From NCBI GenBank assembly GCA_934417455.1, contig CAKRWK010000002.1:1-18209 (forward strand): a stretch of DNA of 18,209 nt, read 5' to 3'. The stretch is from an uncultured Eubacteriales bacterium. Its GTDB lineage: Bacteria > Bacillota > Clostridia > Oscillospirales > CAG-272. The notes beneath the pieces were generated by a model, which saw only the letters and a program-made list of their open reading frames with translations, was not told where the DNA came from and ran no database searches. The position numbers were made by a program, and so were the translations under genes. This document shows positions 1 through 8,207 of the stretch, piece after piece. How positions within the stretch are numbered: the first letter of the stretch is position 1; every line of letters begins with the position of its first letter.

Positions 1-260
1 GACGGAATGCCCCGGACGCAGGCATATTTTTCTCTTTTACCCGTCCCGTCGTCGGAATTATCTTTGTTTTTTACGGTTTTTCACCGTTTGAAAACGCTTT
101 TTAACCGCGCGCTGCCGTTTCCGTCTTTGCGCGCTGCACCGTATCAAATACCGTCCGTTGCATAGAAAACAAAAGGAAATCCCTTTTTTCCTGCCGTCAG
201 CGCCGTCTTCGGCGTGAAAAAATAAAAATATCACGGCGTCCCACACAATCCGAAAAGAAA
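1..260. other. Non-coding stretch after the polysaccharide operon
   Basis: No convincing complete gene is seen on either strand. An open frame of 87 codons on the minus strand starts inside the rmlB terminator, has no ribosome binding site, is very rich in Lys and Arg and resembles no family I know, so I do not annotate it. Near the window edge there is a weak candidate minus-strand promoter (57-84) followed by an ATG at 25-23, which could be the first codons of the next gene. Only eight codons are visible, so nothing can be said about a product. Confidence 0.5.
57..84 (-). promoter_or_regulatory. Weak candidate promoter for a gene beyond the window edge
   Basis: Reading the minus strand, GTGAAA (79-84) is followed after 16 bases by GATAAT (57-62). 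The -10 matches the sigma-70/SigA consensus at five of six positions and the -35 at four of six. An ATG lies about 25 bases past the expected start site (25-23) behind a purine-rich stretch with only a weak ribosome binding site. The arrangement after a terminator makes a new transcription unit plausible, but the region is AT-rich and chance matches are likely. Confidence 0.3.
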
Positions 261-293
261 AATCCCGGCAAAAGTACCGCTTTTGCCGGGATT
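261..293 (-). terminator. Intrinsic terminator of the rhamnose/polysaccharide operon
   Basis: A perfect 14-bp inverted repeat (arms 261-274 and 280-293, 5-base loop) contains a GC-rich core, CCCGGC paired with GCCGGG. On the minus-strand transcript the second arm runs straight into a U-rich tail (complement of 251-260). It lies 30 bases past the rmlB stop. There are also a few T residues on the plus-strand side, so weak bidirectional activity is possible, but no plus-strand gene ends here. Confidence 0.93.
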
Positions 294-323
294 TTACGGA
301 TTTTTCTTTGTTTTGTGCCACCT

Positions 324-1349
324 TTACCGATTACCGTACATTCTGTCGTAGTAATCGCGGTACTCCCCGCTGATAATGGTTTCCCACCAGGCGCGGTTGT
401 CAAGATACCAGTCAATGGTTTTCTTGATGCCGTCTTTGAATTTCGTTTCGGGAAGCCAACCGAGTTCGCGATGAATCTTCGTCGGGTCGATGGCATAGCG
501 CATATCATGGCCTTTACGGTCGGCGACGTATGTAATCAGGCTGTACGGTTTTCCGAGGTAATCGCAAATCATTTTTACAATATCGATATTGCGCATTTCG
601 TTGTGTCCGCCGACGTTGTACACCTCGCCGATACGTCCGTTGTGAATAATCAGGTCAATGGCGCGGCAATGGTCTTCCACATACAGCCAGTCGCGCACGT
701 TGAGCCCCTCTCCGTATACAGGCAGAGGCTTATCGTTCAGACAGTTGGCAATCATCAGGGGAATGAGTTTTTCCGGGAAATGATACGGACCGTAGTTATT
801 GGAACAGCGACTGATGGTCGCCGGCAGGCCGAATGTACGGTGGTAGGCCTGCACGAGCAGGTCGGCCGACGCCTTCGAGGCACTGTAGGGCGAACTTGTG
901 TGAATGGGGGTTTCCTCTGTGAAGAACAGGTCGGGGCGGTCGAGCGGCAGGTCACCGTACACCTCGTCGGTGGACACCTGATGATAGCGGGGCGTGCCGT
1001 ATTTGCGGCAGGCGTCCATCATGACCTGCGTACCGAGAATGTTGGTTTTGAGGAAGACTTCCGGATTTTCAATGGAACGGTCAACGTGCGACTCTGCGGC
1101 GAAGTTGACGACCATGTCGGGTTTTTCCGTTTCAAAAATACGGTAAACCCCTTCTCTGTCGCAAATGTTCGTCTTGTAAAAACGGAAATTTTTATTTTCC
1201 ATCGCACGCGCCAGCGTGGACATATTGCCGGCATACGTCAGGCAATCCACACACACAATGCGATAGTCCGGATGCTCTTTCAGCATATGGTAAACGAAGT
1301 TGGACCCGATAAAACCGGCGCCGCCGGTCACAAGAACCGTTTTGCTCAT
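324..1349 (-). CDS. rmlB: dTDP-glucose 4,6-dehydratase
   Basis: Second enzyme of dTDP-L-rhamnose synthesis: NAD-dependent conversion of dTDP-glucose to dTDP-4-keto-6-deoxyglucose in the cytoplasm. The 341-residue product has the usual family length and an extended short-chain dehydrogenase fold. Visible motifs are the Rossmann GGAGFIG near residues 9-15, the catalytic STDEVYG at 126-132 (Asp128 and Glu129 are the dehydration residues of this family), and YSASK at 155-159 supplying the catalytic Tyr and Lys. The start is supported by AAGGAG seven bases upstream, a site that overlaps the rmlC stop codon, so the two genes are tightly coupled. It is the last gene before the terminator. Family assignment is very secure. 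Confidence 0.97.
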   Translation of the reverse strand: MSKTVLVTGGAGFIGSNFVYHMLKEHPDYRIVCVDCLTYAGNMSTLARAMENKNFRFYKTNICDREGVYRIFETEKPDMVVNFAAESHVDRSIENPEVFLKTNILGTQVMMDACRKYGTPRYHQVSTDEVYGDLPLDRPDLFFTEETPIHTSSPYSASKASADLLVQAYHRTFGLPATISRCSNNYGPYHFPEKLIPLMIANCLNDKPLPVYGEGLNVRDWLYVEDHCRAIDLIIHNGRIGEVYNVGGHNEMRNIDIVKMICDYLGKPYSLITYVADRKGHDMRYAIDPTKIHRELGWLPETKFKDGIKKTIDWYLDNRAWWETIISGEYRDYYDRMYGNR

Positions 1350-1360
1350 CTTACGTCTCC

Positions 1361-1912
1361 TTAAAACGCGGTCTTCACATCGCGGAAGGCCGGGTGATGT
1401 TTGTCTTTTTCGCTGAGGGTGACCTCACCGACCTCCGGCCAGACGATGCCGATATCGGGGTCGTTCCACATGATGCCGCCCTCATCGCCGGGGTGATAGA
1501 AGTCGGTCACCTTATAGCAGAATTCCGCCGCATCCGAAAGAACAAGGAAGCCGTGGGCAAAGCCCTCCGGAATATAGAACTGTTTTTTGTTTTCGGCGGA
1601 AAGTTCCACGCCGTACCATTTGCCTTACGTTTCCGAGTCGCGGCGCAGGTCAACGGCAACGTCGAAAACGGTGCCGGAAATCACGCGAACGAGTTTCCCC
1701 TGCGGATACTGCTTCTGAAAATGCAACCCGCGCAGGACGCCTTTTTTCGACATGGACTGATTGTCCTGGACGAACACCATGTCGAGCCCCGCTTCGTGCA
1801 TATCGTTTTGATTATACGTCTCCATAAAATAACCGCGCTCGTCGCCGTGAACGGTCGGTTCGATGACGCACAGCCCCGCAATGCCGGTCTTTGTCACTTT
1901 AATCTGTCCCAT
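1361..1912 (-). pseudogene. rmlC: dTDP-4-dehydrorhamnose 3,5-epimerase, interrupted by an in-frame stop
   Basis: Third step of dTDP-rhamnose synthesis (3,5-epimerisation of the 4-keto-6-deoxy sugar), a cupin-fold enzyme. Read through the stop, the frame spans 183 codons before the normal terminator, which is the usual RmlC length. Residues 1-95 contain DERGYF and the catalytic-histidine motif RGLHFQ (His64). Codon 96 is TAA (1627-1625). The same frame then continues with GKWYGVELSAENK, PEGFAHGF and the FCYKVTDFY region that carries the family's catalytic Tyr. Homologues usually have Tyr or Phe where the stop lies, so one base change from TAC or TAT explains it. The start has GAGGAG five bases upstream. 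A shortened 95-residue product would lack part of the active site. Sequence error, true nonsense mutation and suppression cannot be told apart here. Confidence 0.85.
1625..1627 (-). other. Premature TAA stop inside rmlC
   Basis: On the minus strand the codons read CGC GAC TCG GAA ACG TAA GGC AAA TGG. No frame change occurs: the segments before and after the stop are in one frame, and together they match RmlC end to end. TAA is also the normal stop of rmlB, wzy and the permease genes here, so a recoded genetic code is not supported. Confidence 0.95.
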
Positions 1913-1921
1913 GTTTACTCC

Positions 1922-2791
1922 TCACTCCGCTATAACGGCGGTTTCGACAAGATACCTATGCAGGGCGTCCTGCCACGACGGCAGGCGCGCAAAACCCGCC
2001 TCGGTCAGTTTTGATTTGTCAAGGCGGCTGTTGTGCGGCCGCGCGGCCGCCGACAGTCCGTATTCCTCGGTCGTCACGGGAATGACGGTCGTCCTCTTTC
2101 CCGCCTGACGGAAAATTTCTCGGGCAAAATCCGCCCATGAAATGTATCCGCCTTCATTGGTCGCGTGGTAATACCCGTACTTGTTTGTGACAATCATATC
2201 GCAGAGCAGTTTTGCAAGGTCGGCGGTATACGTCGGCGTACCTATCTGGTCGGAAACCACACGGAGCGTATCGTGCGTTTCGGACAGACGAAGCATCGTA
2301 GCAACGAAATTTTTACCGTGTACGCCGAACACCCCCGCAATGCGGACAATAAAGTATTTTTCAAGAAGCCCTGAAACGGCAAGTTCTCCGTCCAGTTTCG
2401 TCTGTCCGTAGACGGACAGCGGACGGTATGTTTTACAGTCGGGCTTCCAAGGGGCCGTTCCCTCGCCGTCAAACACATAGTCGGTGGAAATATACATCAT
2501 TTTGCAGTCGAGTTCTTTGCAAAGTGCCGCGATGTTCGCCGTGCCGTCCGCATTGATACGGCGCACCTTTTCTCTGTTCTCCGGAGCCTCGGCCGCATCT
2601 ACGGCCGTCCACGCGGCACAGTGAATCACCGCGTCGGGACGGACACGCTCCATCGTCGCGCGCACGGCGGCCCCGTCGGTAATGTCCATATCGGCAATAT
2701 CCACGCCGACAGGGTCTTCTCCGCGTTTTTTCAGTTCATTCACAACGTCGCGTCCGAGTTGCCCAGCCGCGCCGGTTACCAAAATGCGCAT
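1922..2791 (-). CDS. rmlD: dTDP-4-dehydrorhamnose reductase
   Basis: Last step of the pathway: NAD(P)H-dependent reduction of dTDP-4-keto-L-rhamnose to dTDP-L-rhamnose. The 289-residue protein has the nucleotide-binding GAAGQLG at 7-13, the STDYVFDG segment at 102-109, and the catalytic pair in YGQTK (Tyr128 and Lys132), all typical of RmlD. The length is normal. The start has AAGGA seven bases upstream. The gene sits 33 bases after rmlA and 9 bases before rmlC, so it belongs to the same transcript. The order A-D-C-B places it directly after the first enzyme, unlike the common A-C-B-D order in streptococci. Confidence 0.96.
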   Translation of the reverse strand: MRILVTGAAGQLGRDVVNELKKRGEDPVGVDIADMDITDGAAVRATMERVRPDAVIHCAAWTAVDAAEAPENREKVRRINADGTANIAALCKELDCKMMYISTDYVFDGEGTAPWKPDCKTYRPLSVYGQTKLDGELAVSGLLEKYFIVRIAGVFGVHGKNFVATMLRLSETHDTLRVVSDQIGTPTYTADLAKLLCDMIVTNKYGYYHATNEGGYISWADFAREIFRQAGKRTTVIPVTTEEYGLSAAARPHNSRLDKSKLTEAGFARLPSWQDALHRYLVETAVIAE

Positions 2792-2824
2792 AAAATCGTC
2801 CTTATGTAAACAAATGTGCTCAAA

Positions 2825-3712
2825 TCAATACTGAATTCTGCCTTCTGCCACTTTTTTCAGGTGCTCTCCGTACGGAGATTTTCCGTACTGCGCCGCGGCA
2901 GAAAGAAGTTCTTCTCTCGTGATCCAACCGTTTTTATAAGCAATTTCCTCAAGAGAGGAAATCTGTATGCCCTGTCTGTTCTGCACCATACGGACAAAAT
3001 CGGTGGCCTCGGCCAGACTGTCCATCGTGCCGGTGTCCAGCCACGCAAAACCTCGACCGAGAAGTTTGACATTCAGTGCGCCATCACGGAGATACATTTC
3101 GTTGAGCGTCGTGATTTCAAGTTCGCCCCTCGCGGAAGGTTTTACCTTCCATGCTTTTTTGCTGACGCCGGCCGGATAAAAATACAATCCCGTCACGGCA
3201 TAATTGCTCTTCGGTACTTTGGGTTTCTCCTCAATGGAGATAACCTTTCCGTTGCCGTCAAACTCGACAACGCCGAAGCGCTCAGGGTCATTGACGTAAT
3301 AGCCGAACACGGTGGCGCGGCCGTCATCTGCCGCACTCGCGCGGGCACCGCGCAAAAGCGTTCCGAAGCCATTGCCGTAGAAAATTTTGTCGCCGAGCTC
3401 CATGGCACAGGCGTCGTTCCCGATAAATTCTTCTCCGAGTTGAAACGCCTGTGCAAGGCCGTCGGGCGACGGCTGGATTTTATAGGACAGGTGAATGCCG
3501 TAACGGCTTCCGTCGCCGAGCAGGCGCTCGAAATTGCCGATGTCCGTCGGCGTTGAAATCAGGAGAATATCGCGGATGCCCGCCAGCATCAGTGTGGACA
3601 GCGGGTAGTAAACCATGGGTTTATCGTAGATGGGAAGCAGTTGTTTGCTCGTCACCATCGTCAGAGGATACAGCCGCGTACCGGCGCCGCCGGCCAGAAT
3701 AATACCTTTCAT
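2825..3712 (-). CDS. rmlA: Glucose-1-phosphate thymidylyltransferase
   Basis: Commits glucose-1-phosphate to dTDP-rhamnose by joining it to dTTP with release of pyrophosphate; usually feedback-inhibited by dTDP-rhamnose. The 295-residue protein matches the short RmlA form. The nucleotide-binding [11 protein letters not shown] lies at 8-18, followed by [17 protein letters not shown] around 23-39. The LGDKIFYG segment and the EEKPK motif near the middle complete the family signature. GGAGG six bases before the ATG fixes the start. It follows wzx by 21 bases and is the first of the four rhamnose genes, which argues that the polymer made by this operon contains rhamnose. Confidence 0.97.
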   Translation of the reverse strand: MKGIILAGGAGTRLYPLTMVTSKQLLPIYDKPMVYYPLSTLMLAGIRDILLISTPTDIGNFERLLGDGSRYGIHLSYKIQPSPDGLAQAFQLGEEFIGNDACAMELGDKIFYGNGFGTLLRGARASAADDGRATVFGYYVNDPERFGVVEFDGNGKVISIEEKPKVPKSNYAVTGLYFYPAGVSKKAWKVKPSARGELEITTLNEMYLRDGALNVKLLGRGFAWLDTGTMDSLAEATDFVRMVQNRQGIQISSLEEIAYKNGWITREELLSAAAQYGKSPYGEHLKKVAEGRIQY

Positions 3713-3733
3713 CTTTTACCTCCTTCATACAAG

Positions 3734-5158
3734 TCAGGATGTCCGACGGCGACGGAATATCTTTCCGAGCACCGCGGCAATGGATTTGTAATGAACAGCG
3801 AAATACACGGCCAGTGCCGCCGCAGACACGGCGAAACCGTGCCACAGAGACGGCAGGCGTGCCGCCGCGAGAACAGCCGCCACCATGAAGAATTCTATGA
3901 TGTATTCGAGAACCACCCGCTCACCTATCACGCGGAACACCACGATTTCGGAAGCCACGGAGTTGGCCATGATGACAAACACGATGGAAAAGAGGAGCGC
4001 TGTCAAACTGTCAAACACATACGCCGTTAGGAAAAACAGCAGGAATCCGAGCGCGCCGGAAGAGAGATTCACCACCATCATGGCGCGTTCCTTCCGATAC
4101 ACTTTCAGATAATTGTTTGTCAGAAGCGTTACTTTCGACGAGAAGATGATAATGGGCAAAAGATAGCCGAGGTACACAAGACTCTCGTCATACTGCGGCA
4201 GCCACCTATGCAAAACGAAACACGCCGGGAAATACGCGATCATGATGAAAAACAGCAGAAGAGAAACGGTGCTCCGGAGTTTTTTATACAGGGCGGGAAG
4301 TGTTTCCGGGTCAAGGCGTTTCAGTGACGGAAAAAGGACAACGCTGACCGCCGTAATAAACGTCGTAAAAACGGAAAGAAGGCTGAATGCAAATGAAACT
4401 TTACCAAACGTCAGTTCGTCCCACCGCCACTGTGCCATCATTTTGGCGCCGCCGATGATAAGCGATGCGGAAAAATTGGCAAGCATCAGAATAATGCCGG
4501 CCGACACGTTACGCCCGACTTCCCGCATGGTTTCCCGCGGAGGAAGGCTCTTTCCGAAGTACATACCGCGGTTGAAAAAGACCGCCACGACCGTGGCCGC
4601 GATGTCACCGAAAATATCGCAAAGACAGAACAGGCGGAAATCATTCACCCGGCCGACAAGGAGCAAAAGCACGGCAAGACCGTACGCCGCTTTCTGCACG
4701 ATAACGACCGTGGCATACCGATTAATGCGGTTGGTAATCTGAAACGAATAGGAATTATAGGTGAACATGTTTTTCGACATCACGCCGATCGCTACGAATA
4801 TCAGGATATATCGCGCCTCCGCATCGGTAAAAATCAGCGCGACGGCAATGGCGACGGCAGAAATCAGCGATGTGAAAAACAGAAGAAACTGGAACTGCGA
4901 GCGAATCCGCGCTTTGTCGAGTTCCTCATAATCGTACTGGGAATAGCGAAGAACCAGGCCGTCAAGAAGTCCGAAATGAAGCACGCCGACATAACCGACG
5001 TACAGAATATACATCTGCCAGTACGAGTACTGAAATTCGTCAATGAACTTCGGGACAATCAGGTTCAGAACGAAGCCGACGGCAAGCGACACAATCTGTG
5101 CCGCCAGCGAAACGACGACATTTTTCGTAAATCTTCCGGCTGTTATTTTTTGCGACAT
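3734..5158 (-). CDS. wzx: Oligosaccharide flippase, Wzx type
   Basis: Predicted to flip undecaprenyl-pyrophosphate-linked repeat units across the cytoplasmic membrane. The 474-residue protein is almost entirely hydrophobic helices (about 12 to 14 by eye) joined by short basic loops, and ends in an RRRR tail. The opening segment (SLAAQIVSLAVGFVLNLIVPKFI) resembles the start of polysaccharide transporter family flippases. I prefer the ATG at 5158: GGAG lies eight bases upstream, whereas the in-frame GTG at 5164 would be only two bases from it. The gene overlaps the end of the polymerase gene by 16 bases, suggesting translational coupling. The family call rests on topology and context more than on a single motif. 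Confidence 0.88.
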   Translation of the reverse strand: MSQKITAGRFTKNVVVSLAAQIVSLAVGFVLNLIVPKFIDEFQYSYWQMYILYVGYVGVLHFGLLDGLVLRYSQYDYEELDKARIRSQFQFLLFFTSLISAVAIAVALIFTDAEARYILIFVAIGVMSKNMFTYNSYSFQITNRINRYATVVIVQKAAYGLAVLLLLVGRVNDFRLFCLCDIFGDIAATVVAVFFNRGMYFGKSLPPRETMREVGRNVSAGIILMLANFSASLIIGGAKMMAQWRWDELTFGKVSFAFSLLSVFTTFITAVSVVLFPSLKRLDPETLPALYKKLRSTVSLLLFFIMIAYFPACFVLHRWLPQYDESLVYLGYLLPIIIFSSKVTLLTNNYLKVYRKERAMMVVNLSSGALGFLLFFLTAYVFDSLTALLFSIVFVIMANSVASEIVVFRVIGERVVLEYIIEFFMVAAVLAAARLPSLWHGFAVSAAALAVYFAVHYKSIAAVLGKIFRRRRTS

Positions 5159-6426
5159 ACCCACCGCTCCGTCAACAGAATGGCAAGGAATTCAACCATG
5201 GCAATGCAGTAACTCGAGTAGATATACGGAGAAATAATCATCCCGTACAAGAGAAGAAACGCAATCATAGCATACCCGACTTTCAGCCACACACCGTCGG
5301 GCTTTTCGCGCAGTCTCCGGATAAACAACGCGCCGAGAAAACCAAGGAGGAATACAAAAGCAAGTCCGCCAACAAGACCGAAATCCTCAATGACGCCGCG
5401 ATAGGCGGAAAAAACGTTGCTTGTCGCGCCGGGAACATAGTCATACACACCCTGTTGTCTCGTGACAAGGCCGAGCACATGGAAGGGTGCCATGAACGTA
5501 TTGATGCCGAACTCCCAACCGTGGAAGGAATAGACGCGCGACAGCCATATATCGAATGCCTTGACATTTCCGAATGCGTAAACAATGAATTTCTCCGACA
5601 CGGCATGAAAAGCCTCCGCATCAATATGTCCTGTCCTTATCATCATAGCGAACACAAGGAACAGAAGAACCAGACCGCCGAGAGAGCAGACAAGAACGGC
5701 CTGTCCCGTCGTGAACCGAATCATGCGATGGTATTTCGTCACATAACCGATGGCAAAGCCGATGCAGAAAAGGAGCAGGCAGGCGATGACGCCGGCTTTG
5801 GTGTTTTCCACCAGAACGTTGAGCACAATGGGAAATACGGGAAGAAAGCACAGTGCGCGGCGCGCCTTACCGTCGGCGCGCAAAAGGTAATATCCGCCGA
5901 CAAGGCTGGCAATGTATTTCTGCGTTTCAAGGAGCGTTACGATGGCCGGAACTTCAATGCCGGCATAGCGCATGTTGGCCACTTCGTTGCTCATTTGCAA
6001 AATTTTCTTTGCAGAAAGGAGCCACGAGAGGTCAAAACCGTAAGAATAAATTTCCGAAATGCTGCCTATGACGGAAAGGAGAGAAAAGCCGACAACCGCG
6101 AGGGTGAAAAGTCTGTCCATCCGCGCACGTCCGTCCGCGGTGGGCTCTTTCGCCGGCAAATCTTCTTTTTTCGGATGTTTTCTCACATATGCGTCGGCGC
6201 ACCATTCGCCGACCAGCATCAGAAGACAGGAAAAAATCAGCCAGACGACACCGCCGCCGTCCAGAACGTCGCCGCCGGAAAAAATCACATAGCCGAAGTA
6301 GAGCAATGTCCATAACGTCGTGTGCAGTCTCGCAACACTGAACCAACTGTCCGTAAAGAAGAAAACGGCGAGGAACGTGGCAAGAAAAATCAGGCTGAGT
6401 GAAAGTTGAATAAGCGAAAAACTCAT
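5143..6426 (-). CDS. wzy: Oligosaccharide repeat-unit polymerase, Wzy type
   Basis: Predicted to polymerise flipped repeat units at the outer face of the membrane. The 427-residue protein has roughly 11 to 12 hydrophobic segments and a long extracellular stretch in its second half. The segment with NVFSAYRGVIEDFG resembles the TNVYTAFRPFYQDFG-like motif of the O-antigen/oligosaccharide repeat-unit polymerase family. The likely start is the ATG at 6426, which has GGGGA eight bases upstream and forms an ATGA overlap with the stop of the preceding glycosyltransferase. An upstream in-frame ATG at 6441 has no ribosome binding site. Sequence similarity within this family is always low, so topology plus position beside wzx carries much of the weight. 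Confidence 0.86.
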   Translation of the reverse strand: MSFSLIQLSLSLIFLATFLAVFFFTDSWFSVARLHTTLWTLLYFGYVIFSGGDVLDGGGVVWLIFSCLLMLVGEWCADAYVRKHPKKEDLPAKEPTADGRARMDRLFTLAVVGFSLLSVIGSISEIYSYGFDLSWLLSAKKILQMSNEVANMRYAGIEVPAIVTLLETQKYIASLVGGYYLLRADGKARRALCFLPVFPIVLNVLVENTKAGVIACLLLFCIGFAIGYVTKYHRMIRFTTGQAVLVCSLGGLVLLFLVFAMMIRTGHIDAEAFHAVSEKFIVYAFGNVKAFDIWLSRVYSFHGWEFGINTFMAPFHVLGLVTRQQGVYDYVPGATSNVFSAYRGVIEDFGLVGGLAFVFLLGFLGALFIRRLREKPDGVWLKVGYAMIAFLLLYGMIISPYIYSSYCIAMVEFLAILLTERWVCRKK

Positions 6427-7232
6427 TTGTTGATTCCCCATTTTTCACAACAGTATATACAGGACTTTTTATACTCATTATAGAGATTGAGATTTGACAG
6501 TTTCATGCTACCGTCTTCCTTGTGGAAGATATGAATTCGGTCACAGAACACCGTCGACACGCCGACAGAGGCCGCCTTGAAGGACAAATCCATTTCCTCA
6601 TAGAAGAGGAACATATTCTCGTCGTAGACGGGAGAAAGCAGGTCCAGAGCCTCTTTTGTGAAAATGACAAAGCAACCGTGTGCCTGATAGATGAGCATGC
6701 CGTCCTTTTTCTTCTTACGGAGGAACCGCAACCGGCGGAGTTTGTTCAGCGCGAAGCCGCTGTACATCCGCAGTTTGCTGTCTCGTTTGTACCCTTGGTA
6801 AATCAGTCGATCGGCCGTTCTGTTGTCACGGACAATGGCGGGGTTCTGCCGCTTACCGCTCGCACAAAGCACGTCGGGAGCCACAATCACGGGACGGCCG
6901 AGATAGGGCGAGAGCGCCGCCTTGGAAAATTCGCGAATCACGGTGTCAGGATTGCAGACGATAAGCGCGTCGTACAGGTAATGCCCGGCCGCCCATTCCA
7001 TGCCGCGGTTGTTGCCCGCGCCGTAGCCGCAGTTCGGCACGTCGATGAAATCGCAGTTCTCCGACTCCGCAATTTCGCGCAATGTCTCTTCGGTCGCCTC
7101 GTCAAAATGGCTGTTCACGACCACCACGCGATAGGTGAAATCCAATGTTTTTGTACTCTTGAGGAAGTCTTTCAGGTCTTCCGTATTTTTGTAGGTCAAA
7201 ACGACGAAAACAACGTCATACCGTTCTTTCAT
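6423..7232 (-). CDS. Family 2 glycosyltransferase, possibly a rhamnosyltransferase
   Basis: A 269-residue GT-A fold enzyme that should add one sugar to the lipid-linked repeat unit at the inner membrane face. The nucleotide-sugar region opens with VVFVVLTYKN, YGAGNNRG follows at 70-77, and CNPD at 93-96 occupies the metal-binding DxD position. HGCF at 185-188 and YEEMDLSFKA around 211-220 carry the acceptor and catalytic acidic residues typical of WbbL-like transferases. That subgroup and the linked rml genes make rhamnose a reasonable donor, but specificity cannot be read from sequence. The ATG at 7232 has GGAG seven bases upstream and overlaps the previous stop as ATGA. An in-frame extension to 7358 would run into the previous gene and is rejected. 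Confidence 0.88.
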   Translation of the reverse strand: MKERYDVVFVVLTYKNTEDLKDFLKSTKTLDFTYRVVVVNSHFDEATEETLREIAESENCDFIDVPNCGYGAGNNRGMEWAAGHYLYDALIVCNPDTVIREFSKAALSPYLGRPVIVAPDVLCASGKRQNPAIVRDNRTADRLIYQGYKRDSKLRMYSGFALNKLRRLRFLRKKKKDGMLIYQAHGCFVIFTKEALDLLSPVYDENMFLFYEEMDLSFKAASVGVSTVFCDRIHIFHKEDGSMKLSNLNLYNEYKKSCIYCCEKWGINK

Positions 7233-8125
7233 TGTATCTCTCCGATAATCTGAGACAGATAGGTCTCGTTTTCTTTTTCCGCAGGCACGAACGACGAAAT
7301 TTCCGCCATGTCTTTCCCCGGGGTCGGGACGGCGCCGCCCGTTTGTTTTTGCCACCACGTGTACTCCACGTCGAGGTGACCGAGGTCGAGTGCCTGACAG
7401 CCGCGGACGGTCAGGTCACGCGCCAGTACCGTGGCGGTCGGCCCGAGCGACAGCACAACAAGGTCGTCATCCCGCACCGTCCGCGTCACCGCACGAAGAA
7501 TTTCATCGTACTTCGCATACGCATTGCGACTCGGGCAAAGAATCCGGCGGCAACGCCGACCGGCCGCATTCATATCCCCGAACAGGTCGTTACCGACGCC
7601 GCTGTGCGTTCCCGCACCTTCGACAAACAGAAGGTTCCTTTCCGCAAAAATTTCCCTGACGGCGGCCGCATAGGCATCGCGCCCGGCTTTGTCTCTCCGT
7701 TCCGCATAAAACCTTGTGATGTTGGTATCGCCGTACAGCGGCGCACGGAAAAACCGACGGTAATACCCGCCCGCCCAAAGAAGGTGGCGCCGCCAGAACC
7801 GGCGCGACGGGTCGGTCAGAAACGCACGGGACTTTGCCGGGTGCGATACCATGTACGGCACGCCCTGCAAAAGTCCCAGCACGGATTCTTCCGCCAAAGA
7901 ACAAAGTCTGTCCCGAAGACGGACGTCATATTCCTGAAAAAGGATACCGATGCCGCGCATAAGGCAAAGCTCTCCGTCGCCGAAGCGGGCAAATGACACA
8001 CGATGCTCTTTGATATAGCGGATCGTGTCCGCGTCCGTCATGACGTTCGGTGCCGGGTAGCGGACGGCATATGTCCACGACAACGGCGCTTTGAGTACGG
8101 AGCCGATTTTATCCCGTGTTTTCAT
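7229..8125 (-). CDS. GT-D fold glycosyltransferase (DUF1792/SP_1767 type)
   Basis: First gene of the polysaccharide operon. The 298-residue protein carries the hallmarks of the GT-D family described for DUF1792 proteins of streptococcal serine-rich glycoprotein glycosylation: SFARFGDGE (44-52) with the metal-binding acidic residues, FVEGAGTHSGVGNDLF in the middle, ILCPSRNAYAKYDEIL, and SLGPTATVLARDL followed by ALDLGHLDVEY near the end. Such enzymes transfer a hexose from a UDP-sugar. Here the role is probably adding a sugar to the repeat unit, though protein glycosylation is not excluded. An in-frame ATG at 8164 lies only about 8 bases from the predicted transcription start, so the ATG at 8125 is preferred. 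Its ribosome binding site is weak. Confidence 0.9.
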   Translation of the reverse strand: MKTRDKIGSVLKAPLSWTYAVRYPAPNVMTDADTIRYIKEHRVSFARFGDGELCLMRGIGILFQEYDVRLRDRLCSLAEESVLGLLQGVPYMVSHPAKSRAFLTDPSRRFWRRHLLWAGGYYRRFFRAPLYGDTNITRFYAERRDKAGRDAYAAAVREIFAERNLLFVEGAGTHSGVGNDLFGDMNAAGRRCRRILCPSRNAYAKYDEILRAVTRTVRDDDLVVLSLGPTATVLARDLTVRGCQALDLGHLDVEYTWWQKQTGGAVPTPGKDMAEISSFVPAEKENETYLSQIIGEIQ

Positions 8126-8178
8126 CTTTCGCCGTCGGTTGTACCCTTCCCTGCGCACGCGCATATTTTTACAGGTTG

Positions 8179-8207
8179 ATTATAGCACATTTTTTTCTCT
8201 TTTGCAA
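8179..8207 (-). promoter_or_regulatory. SigA-type promoter of the polysaccharide operon
   Basis: On the minus strand TTGCAA (8202-8207) is followed by exactly 17 bases and then a perfect TATAAT (8179-8184). Transcription should start near 8172, giving a leader of about 47 bases before the ATG at 8125. The position, just past the preceding operon's terminator and before the first glycosyltransferase gene, fits. The A-rich spacer and the perfect palindrome GAAAATTTTC at 8260-8269 further upstream could bind a regulator, but this is speculative. Confidence 0.85.

Noticed and set aside
58..321. An 87-codon minus-strand frame after rmlB
   Set aside because: It spans the rmlB terminator hairpin, has no ribosome binding site and has a composition typical of random AT-rich translation.
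315..1364. A 349-codon plus-strand frame opposite rmlB
   Set aside because: It starts just past the operon terminator and mirrors rmlB codon positions; the minus-strand product is an unmistakable RmlB.
1361..1609. The second half of rmlC as an independent gene starting at GTG 1609
   Set aside because: There is no ribosome binding site, and the fragment is the direct in-frame continuation of RmlC, so it is part of the interrupted gene.
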